The notes under the pieces: generated by a model
Database searches by the model: none
The model's input: the letters and a program-made list of their open reading frames with translations, nothing else
Told to the model about the DNA's origin: nothing
Made by a program: the position numbers and the translations under genes
Origin: Eulemur rufifrons
Taxonomy: Eukaryota; Chordata; Mammalia; Primates; Lemuridae
Assembly (NCBI RefSeq): GCF_041146395.1
Contig: NC_091012.1
Coordinates: forward strand, 11,460,193-11,524,192
DNA: 64,000 nucleotides
Direction: 5' to 3'
Part shown: one piece after another, positions 57,286 through 64,000 of the stretch
Position numbering within the stretch: position 1 is the stretch's first letter
Layout: every line of letters begins with the position of its first letter

Positions 57286-60200
57286 TCAGGAAAACCAGTT
57301 TGCTGGTGAGTACATGTGGTACTTATTTTTCCATTCCTGGGATACTTCACTTAATAGAATGGGTTCCAACCCTCGCCAGGAGAACGAAAGAGATGCCATA
57401 TCACTGTTATTTCTTAAAGCTGAGTAATACTCCATGGTATACATACACCATATTTTACTAATCCATTCATGAATTGATGGGCATGTGGGTTGTTTCCACA
57501 TCTTTCCAATTGTGAATTGTGCTGTTATAAATATTCGGGTACAGGTGTCTTTTTTATAGAATGACTTTTGTTCTTCTGGGTAGATGCCCAATAATAGGAT
57601 TGCTGGATCAAATGGTAGGTCTACTAGAATCTGTTTAAGGTATCTCCATATTGTTTTCCACAGGGGTTGCACTAGTTTACAGTCCCACCAGCAGTGTATG
57701 AGTGTTCCTGTGTCTCCACATCCACGCCAATATGTATTATTTTGGCACTTTTTGATAAAGGCTATTCTCACTGGAGTTAAATGATATCTCATTGTGGTTT
57801 TGATTTGCATTTCCCTGATGATTAGAGATGTTGAACATTTTTTCATATGTTTGTTAGACATTCTTATATCTTCTTTGGCAAAATTTCTATTTATGTCCTT
57901 TGCCCACTTTTTGATAGGGTTGTTCAATTTTTTCTTACTGATTTTCCTGAGTTCTAAATAGATTCTTGTTAAAAATCCTTTATCTGATGTGTAGTATGCG
58001 AAAATTTTTTCCCATTCTATAGGTTGTCTGTTTACTCTCGTGAATGTTTCTTTGGCTTTGCAGAAGCTTTGTAATTTAATCAGGTCCCATTTATTTATTT
58101 TTCTTGTTGCTGTGATTGTCTTTGGGGTCTTCTTCATAAATTCTTTGCGTAGGTCAATGTGTGTAACAGTCTTTCCTACATTTTCTTCTAGAATTCTAAT
58201 AGTTTTGTACCTAAGGTTTAAGTCTGTTATCCACCGTGATTTGATTTTTGTGAGAGGTGAAAGCTGTGTATCCTGTTTCAGTCTTCTACATGTGGCTATC
58301 CAATTTTCCCAGCACCATTTATTGAATAAGGATTCTTTTCCCCAGAGTATGTTTTTGTCTGCTTTGTAAAAGATTAGATGGCTATATGAGGATGGTTTTA
58401 TATTTGGATTTTCTGTTCTGTTCCACTGGTCTGTGTCCCTGTACTTGTACCAATACCAAGCAGTTTTAATAATCACAGCCCTGTAGTATAGTTTGAGGTC
58501 TGGCAAATTAATACCTCCCATTTTGTTTTTATTGCTTAAAATTGCTTTTGCTAAACGGTGTCTTCTCTGGCTCCATACAGAGCATAAAATTATTTTTTAT
58601 ATATCTTTGAAAAATGATGTTGGTAATTTAATAGGGATTGCATTGAATATGTAGATCGCTTTGGGCAGTATAGACATTTTAACAATGTTGTTTCCTCCGA
58701 TTCACGAGCATGGTATGGCTTTGCACCCATTTACATGCTCTGCGATTTCCTTCCTCAGTGTTTCGTAGTTCTCCTTACAGAGGTCCTTTACATCCTTAGT
58801 TAAATATATTCCTAGGTATTTTGTTTTCTTTGTTGCTATTTTGAAGATTATTGAGTCCTTAATTTGGTTCTCTGTTTGCCTGTTATTGGTATATATGAAT
58901 GCCTCTGATTTGTGTGTATTGATTTTGTATCCTGAGACTTTACTGAATTCATTGATCAATTCCAGGAGTCTCTTGGTTGAATCCTTGGGGTTTTCTAGAT
59001 ATAACATCATATCATCAGCAAAGAGTGAGAGTTTGATCTCTTCTTTCCCTATTGGACTCCCTTGATTCTGCTCTCTTGTCTGATGGCTCTCACAAGGACT
59101 TCCAATACTATGTTGAAAAGTAATGAGGACTGTGGGCATCCTTGTCTGGTTCCAGTTCGAAGTGGGAATGCTTTCAAATTTTTCCCATTCAGTATGATGT
59201 TGGCTGTGGGTTTTTCATATATGGCTTGTATCATTTTTAGATAGGCCCCATCTATACCTATTTTGTTAAACGTTCTTGTCATAAAAGGGTGTTGAATTTT
59301 GTCAAATGCTTTTTCTGCATCTATTGAGGGATCATATGATCTTTATATTTGCTTCTATTTATGTGGTGAATTACATTTATACATTTGTGTATGTTAATCC
59401 ATCCCTGCCTCTCTGGGATGAAGCCCACTTTGTCGTGATGGATTATTTTTTTGATAAGCACTTGGATTCGATTTGCTAGGATTTCAGTGAGAATTTTTGC
59501 ATCTATATTCATAAGGGATATTGGTCTGTAGTTTTCTTTTTCTGTTGCACCCTTTCCTGGTTTTGGTATCAAAATTATATTGGCTTGGTAAAATGTACTG
59601 GGGAGAATTCCATCCTTTTCAATGTTGGAGAATAGTTTATGTAGGATGGGCACCAGTTCTTCTTTGTAGGTATTGTAAAATTCGGATGTGAACCCATCTG
59701 GTCCAGGGCTTTCTTTTTGGGAAGGTTTTTTATTGCTGTTTCGATTTCAGATCTAGATATTGGTCTATTCAGGAATTCTATTTCTTTCTGGTTGAGCCTG
59801 GGAAAGCTGTGTGTCTCTAAAAATTTGTCTATTTCCCCCACATTTTACAATTTGTGTGCATAAAGATTTTTGTAGAATTCATAGATGATATCATGTATCT
59901 CTGTGGCATCGGTCGTGATTTCTCCTTTCATGTTCCTGATGGACATTATTAGAGATTTTTCTTTTCTGCTCTTGGTTAGTCTAGCCAGAGGTGTGTCTAT
60001 TTTGTTTTATCTTTTCAAAGAACCAACTTTTTGTTTTATTAATCTCCCTTATGATTTTTTTGTTGCCCTTTTCATTTAGTTCTGATTTGATCTTAATAAT
60101 TTCCTGCCTTCTGCTGGGTTTGGGGTCAGTCTGTTATTCTCTCTCCAGCTCTTTTAGTCTATTCATTAGGTTGTCTATTTGCAAGTTTTCTTTCTTTTTG

Positions 60201-61161
60201 ATATAGGCATTTATGGAAATAAATTTTCACCTCAGGACAGCTTTAGTTGTGTCCCACAGATTTTGATAATCTGTGTCTCCTTTGTCATTTAATTCAAAGA
60301 ATCTTTTGATTTCCATCTTGAATTCTTCATTTATAAAATAATTGTTCAGGAGAAGGTTGTTTAGCTTCCATGACTTTGAGTAGGAATGAGAATTTCTGTT
60401 AGGGTTCATTGTTACTTTTATTCTGCTGTGATCTGAGAAGATGCGTGGTATAATTCCTATTTTTTTAAATTTTTTAAAACATGATTTATATCCTAGGATA
60501 TTGTCAGTCTTGGAGAATGTTCCATGAGCTGAGGAGAAGAAAGTATATTCAGTGGATTTTGGGTAGAATGTCCTGTAGATGTCAGTCAGGCACATTTGTT
60601 TTAGCATTCTATTTAAGTCCATTATTTCTTTGTTTATTTTCTGTTTGGAGGATCTGTCCTGTACTGTCAGCAGCATGTTAAAGTTTCTGGTTATTATAGT
60701 ATTGTTATCTATCATTTGGTTCAGATCAAGTAGGGTTTGCTTTATGAATCTGGGTGCACCTAAGTTGGGTACATATATATTAAGTACAGTTATGTCTTCT
60801 TGTTGATTTGTACCCTTCACCAGTACATAGTAACCATCTTTGTCTTTCATTACTTTTGTTGATTTAAAAACTAAGTTATCAGAGATTACAACTGCCACAT
60901 CTGCTTATTTTTGGCTTCCATTTGCTTGAAATATCGATTTCTACCCTTTTATTTTCAGTCTAAATGCACCCTTGCAGGTTAGATGAGTTTCCTGAAGACA
61001 GCAGATACTTGGCTTGTAATTTTTTATCCATTCGGCCAGTGTATGTCTCTTGAGTGGGGAATTCAAGCCATTCACATTTAATGAGAGAACTGATAAGTGA
61101 GACAGATTTTTGTTCATCTTGTGGGTGGAACTTCATTGTTATATTTTCTCTCTTGAGCCAT
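57286..61161 (-). pseudogene. L1 ORF2p pseudogene, multiply broken
   Basis: Starts with MAQERK at 61161 and ends ..NWFS with a stop at 57286-57288. The endonuclease part survives as a 223-codon frame (60227-60898, minus; [21 protein letters not shown]). The reverse transcriptase is split over 59575-59841, 59321-59653, 59049-59282 and 58702-59139, which still shows [12 protein letters not shown] 411-codon C-terminal frame spans 57286-58521 and retains CWRGCGxxGTLIHC-type spacing, although the first cysteine of the knuckle has become tyrosine ([19 protein letters not shown]). Stops occur soon after the start codon. No functional enzyme can be made. Confidence 0.9.
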
Positions 61162-61199
61162 TGTGATAACTGGGTTTTGATCTTTATCTCTTAAGTAGT

Positions 61200-62215
61200 T
61201 TTACATTCATGGGTCTTTCTTGTGCTATTCTGTGTGTAACTCTATTTTGAGTACTTCTTGGAGAGCTGGTCTTGTCTTGGTGAATTCTCTGAGTTTTTGT
61301 TTATCTGAGAATGTCTTAATTTCTACTTCATATATAAAACTTAGCTTAGCTGGGTACAAGATTCTAGGCTGGGCATTCTTCTGTTTCAGAAGAGTGAGAA
61401 TGGGGCCCCAATCTCTTCCTGCTTGTAAGGTTTCAGTTGAGAAATCTGGCGTAATTTGGGTGGGCTTTCCTTTGTATGTTACTTGTTTCTTTCTCCTTAT
61501 AGGCCGAAGAAGGGCCTCTTTAGTGGATATTTTGGCGAGTCTGATGACTGCATGATGTGGTGTCTTCCTATTTGTTATGAATCTCCCAGGAGTTCTTTGA
61601 GCTTCTTGAATCTGTATATCTAGAGTTTTGGCAAGGCCTGGGAAATTTTCCTCAATTATATCTTCAAATAGCTTATCCAACCCTTGTTTATTGTCTTCTT
61701 CACCCTCAGGAATGCTGATAACTCTCACGTTAGGCTTCTTCACATAATCCCACGTTTCTTGTAGACTCTGGTCTTTTCTCTTATTTCTTTGCTCTATCTC
61801 TGTGACTGACTTATTTAATTGGAAAGTGTTATCTTCGATCTCTGAGATTCTTTCTTCTGTTTGATCTTCCCTGCTCTTGAGACTTTCCACTGTGTTTTGT
61901 AGCTCCCTAATAAATTCTTCATTTCCAGGAGTTCAGTTTGATTTTTTTTGAATAATTGAATTTCTTTAGTGAATTTTTCTTCCAAGTCCTGTTTTTTTTT
62001 TTTTTTTTTTTTTGTGGTTTCTTTGTGTTGGTTATCTATTTTTTCTTGCATAACATTCAGCTTTTTTATGACCCATGTTTGAAATTCTTCCTGTGACATG
62101 TTGCTATTTGAATCTGGTTTGTGTCAATTGGTAGAGAGCTGGTATTCCTCTTTGGGGGCAAGATTTCAGGTTGATTCTTTATACTCCCAGAGTTCTTTCA
62201 CTGAGCCCTTCCCAT
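61200..62215 (-). pseudogene. L1 ORF1p pseudogene
   Basis: The initiator ATG (62213-62215) reads MGRAQ then TGA, an immediate nonsense codon. A downstream in-frame start would be MSQEEFQ at 62099. The coiled-coil segment follows, with a lysine run from an expanded A tract at about 61991-62013. A frameshift near 61890-61920 leads into a 221-codon frame (61225-61890) with NVRVISIPEGEEDNKQG (RRM-like) and ITPDFSTETLQAGR / PAKLSFIYEVEIKTFSD (C-terminal domain). A premature stop replaces the residues before KKDP. It is broken, but the second frame preserves most of the RNA-binding half. Confidence 0.88.
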
Positions 62216-63440
62216 CTGGATCAATCGTTAGATTTCTTCTCTAAGCATTAGTCTGGATAGAGGCACGCCTTGCATGCTGTTCTTGGGCTCTGTAGCAGCC
62301 TAGGTGATTTGCTTCCTTTGTCACCAGGGGGAGCCTGTTATGTGTTGTTTCATATTTTCCTCCCTCAGCTGGGGGGCGGCTCCTGTTGGGTCCAGCCTCA
62401 GAGAATTAATTTTACCTAAAACTGGTTTGAGGAGTTAAGTCACTGGGCTGTGCTGGATGCAGATGAAAAGCGTCTTTTTCTTGTCTCTTCCTCTCCAGAG
62501 GTGGTTTCTGCCTCTCTCCACACAAAAAACTGTGGCTGCCGGGGGGGGGGGGGCGATGTCCTCATTAGCCCAGTGCCCCAGCTGCTGCAGCTCCCATGGG
62601 CAATGGTCTGCCCCACTCCAGTGACTGTAAGGTCCACGCTCCACTTCCTCACGACTGGGGAAGCATTCAGTGTTCACGCAAAGGCAGAGCTTTTAGTGAG
62701 GGTCCACAGACTAGGGAAGGGAGCTGCCCAGGGAACCTCCCAGTCCCCAAATGCCCCGCAGTGGCTAGGCTGTGGACCCCAATAATGGTGGCTGCCCGTC
62801 CACAGATCACTGGTGCTGGGGGTGAATGTTCAGGGTCCAGCAGGGGCCGGAGGAGCCAGGGATTGAGGGAGCCCAGCCACCCGCTGTCTCCAGGCCAGAA
62901 ACCCACCAAGTAAATGAGACAGTTTGGCGTCTCCTAGCTGCCTTTTGCTGCAGCCTAGAGCAAACCCTCCCACGCCAGGCGCAATCCACGCACAGAGCTC
63001 CGGGGGTCCAAAATGCCTCCCGCTAATGTCTCCTCTCCACAGAGCCCCACGTCTCCCGTGGTGATTCTGCACCGACTTCAGGCAAATCACTAAATGAGTG
63101 GGTGTGGAGGTCAATGGGGAAACAAGCCACTCTGCAGTGTGGCTGAAACCACCTCACTCGCTGGTGAGGCGGGTACAGCTGTCCCGCATTCTGCTCTCTA
63201 TTGTCGCCCCACACTCCGCTGTCTATTGTCCGTCCCGCACTCTCCAGATTTTGGCGATCTTATTTCCTGTTCACCTCAGTCTTTTCTTACTTTCTGTGTC
63301 CCACGCTGATTCTCCGTGGATTCACACCACTGTTCTTGTGGGGGAGCAATCCTCTAGCATTGTGGCAGACTGAGATCCATGCCTTCCTCTCTGGGAGCGC
63401 AAATCCAGGAGGTCACCTCCACTCTGCCATCTTCCTAAAC
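62216..63440 (-). promoter_or_regulatory. L1 5' UTR / internal promoter
   Basis: This GC-richer block with CpGs contrasts with the surrounding AT-rich DNA. In full-length L1s this region carries an internal RNA polymerase II promoter. The first bases of the element contain AAGATGGC (63426-63433, complement), the YY1-type word that positions L1 transcription starts. A 13-nt G run on the plus strand (62541-62553) and long plus-strand open frames (62450-62785, 62596-62913) lie within it. Promoter activity in this copy is not demonstrated. Confidence 0.75.
63426..63433 (-). promoter_or_regulatory. YY1-type motif at the L1 5' tip
   Basis: GCCATCTT on the plus strand (AAGATGGC in element sense) lies within about 15 bp of the element's first base. 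This is the position of the YY1 site in mammalian full-length L1 5' UTRs. Confidence 0.6.
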
Positions 63441-63448
63441 TGATGTAT

Positions 63449-63706
63449 CTTTGTATAGTGCTTACCATATGCATCACACACTTATTAATGCTTTACTTAT
63501 TTTAATTATTTTCATATTTATGACATTATATGTTAGGATCTAATAACATCTTGCCTTTACAAGCAAACAATACTGAGTTCTTGATTTAATCCTCTGGCAT
63601 TGAGAATTATTTATCTTTCTTTGTACTTTAAGGCTCTTACTTTTAGCTTAGGACACTGAATCTCTCTAATCTTAAGTAATCAGAATGCTGCATGTATAAC
63701 CTATAA
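63449..63706. other. Non-repetitive flank of the full-length L1
   Basis: No gene or repeat is recognised between the L1 target-site duplication and the candidate exon. Confidence 0.45.
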
Positions 63707-63946
63707 ACGGCGTCAAACTCTCTAAATTTTTCTTTCACTAAATTAAAAAATTCTGCACTTCTCATCAGAACTTTTAAAGTACTGTGTGAACTGGCAGAAG
63801 GTGACTACAACAGTGAGAAAGTTGTAGACCAATACAGACAGAAAGAAGAAGGTTTAGATACATTTCTAGAAGGGAATGAAGATAAAAAGATAGCAAAAAA
63901 ACTGGAAATAATTATGAAATCAGAGAAGCAGAGTTTCCACTTATAA
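63707..63946 (+). CDS. Candidate terminal exon or retrocopy fragment, unrecognised
   Basis: An 80-codon open frame with no ATG runs from after a stop at 63704-63706 to TAA at 63944-63946. At 63752-63768 a pyrimidine-rich stretch ends in 'ctcatcag', a good splice-acceptor form. From that AG the frame reads TFKVLCELAEGDYNSEKVVD and continues for about 58 codons. It is rich in Lys/Glu and has a charged, helix-like pattern ending in SEKQSFHL. The sequence is outside L1 and I do not recognise the family. It may be a last coding exon, a processed-pseudogene remnant, or chance. No polyadenylation signal is visible before the window ends. Confidence 0.3.
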   Translation, partial: TASNSLNFSFTKLKNSALLIRTFKVLCELAEGDYNSEKVVDQYRQKEEGLDTFLEGNEDKKIAKKLEIIMKSEKQSFHL

Positions 63947-64000
63947 ATTCCAAGCATTGATTGTTCTGTAGGTCTCCTATCTCCACATGCAAAGTCAGTG

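Larger units (their letters stand above)
56972..63440 (-). mobile_element. Full-length L1 including 5' UTR, antisense
   Basis: The 3' end is at about 56972 (T-run, 'aagcttattatgggggtacaaaagttcagg'), with two 3' UTR modules at 57010-57240. ORF2, ORF1 and a 5' UTR of about 1.2 kb follow, ending at 63440. The 5' tip contains 'gaagatggc' on the element's sense strand, a YY1-type motif expected at the start of full-length L1s. 'tgatgtat' flanks it at 56964-56971 and 63441-63448, with an imperfect continuation (attt/cttt). Length is about 6.47 kb, so it is essentially complete in structure. Multiple frameshifts and stops in both genes make it older than the copy at 50057-55652. Confidence 0.93.

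Noticed and set aside
1..64000. A novel multi-gene system (defence, biosynthetic or operon-like)
   Set aside because: No cluster of intact genes exists; all long frames are L1, and the remaining recognisable coding matter is pseudogenes and retroelement fossils.

Overview
This window is nuclear DNA from a primate, most likely a strepsirrhine and probably a lemur. The best evidence is the Alu at 33950-34296. It is a clean dimeric Alu with the strepsirrhine 'gcctgagcaagag' left monomer and an AT-rich spacer ('tatggacaactaaaatatatat') between the monomers, and it has a 14-bp target-site duplication. Repeated young LINE-1 (L1) copies share a distinctive G-rich modular 3' UTR. I see no intact protein-coding gene of the host, no rRNA or tRNA gene, and no CRISPR or other bacterial-type system.

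Layout. 1-0.7 kb: two L1 3' ends. 0.7-14.9 kb: mostly anciently diverged or unrecognised sequence, with an old L1 piece, an ERV-L-like pol remnant, MaLR LTRs and a MIR. 14.9-18.4 kb: a HAL1/L1 ORF1 relic, then AT-rich unclassified DNA. 18.4-21.7 kb: a strepsirrhine L1 and a stack of nested older elements. 22.1-23.1 kb: an olfactory receptor pseudogene (minus). 23.8-26.7 kb: old L1 pieces with an Alu inside one, and an antisense MLT1 split by an LTR-like insert. 26.7-34.7 kb: unclassified DNA, a mariner-like transposase relic, an old L1 tail and the young Alu. 34.8-38.0 kb: a second olfactory receptor pseudogene (plus) and a vomeronasal V1R pseudogene (minus). 38.2-40.9 kb: two L1 insertions with target-site duplications. 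41.3-63.4 kb: about 22 kb of almost continuous L1-on-L1 stratigraphy, ending in a near-full-length L1 (50057-55652, plus) and a full-length L1 with its 5' UTR (56972-63440, minus) lying tail to tail. 63.4-64.0 kb: non-repetitive DNA with an 80-codon open frame behind a splice-acceptor-like site.

Two broken olfactory receptors of family-2 type and one broken V1R within 16 kb suggest a decayed chemoreceptor cluster. Human 1q44 has the same combination, but that synteny is my inference. The rest of the content is self-mobilising retroelements. The most informative observations are structural records of retrotransposition: a 3'-extended L1 between perfect 15-bp duplications, a chimeric L1 block between perfect 15-bp duplications, a twin-primed (5'-inverted) L1, and a micro-insertion of about 47 bp. 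L1 subfamily names are approximate because no repeat library could be searched.
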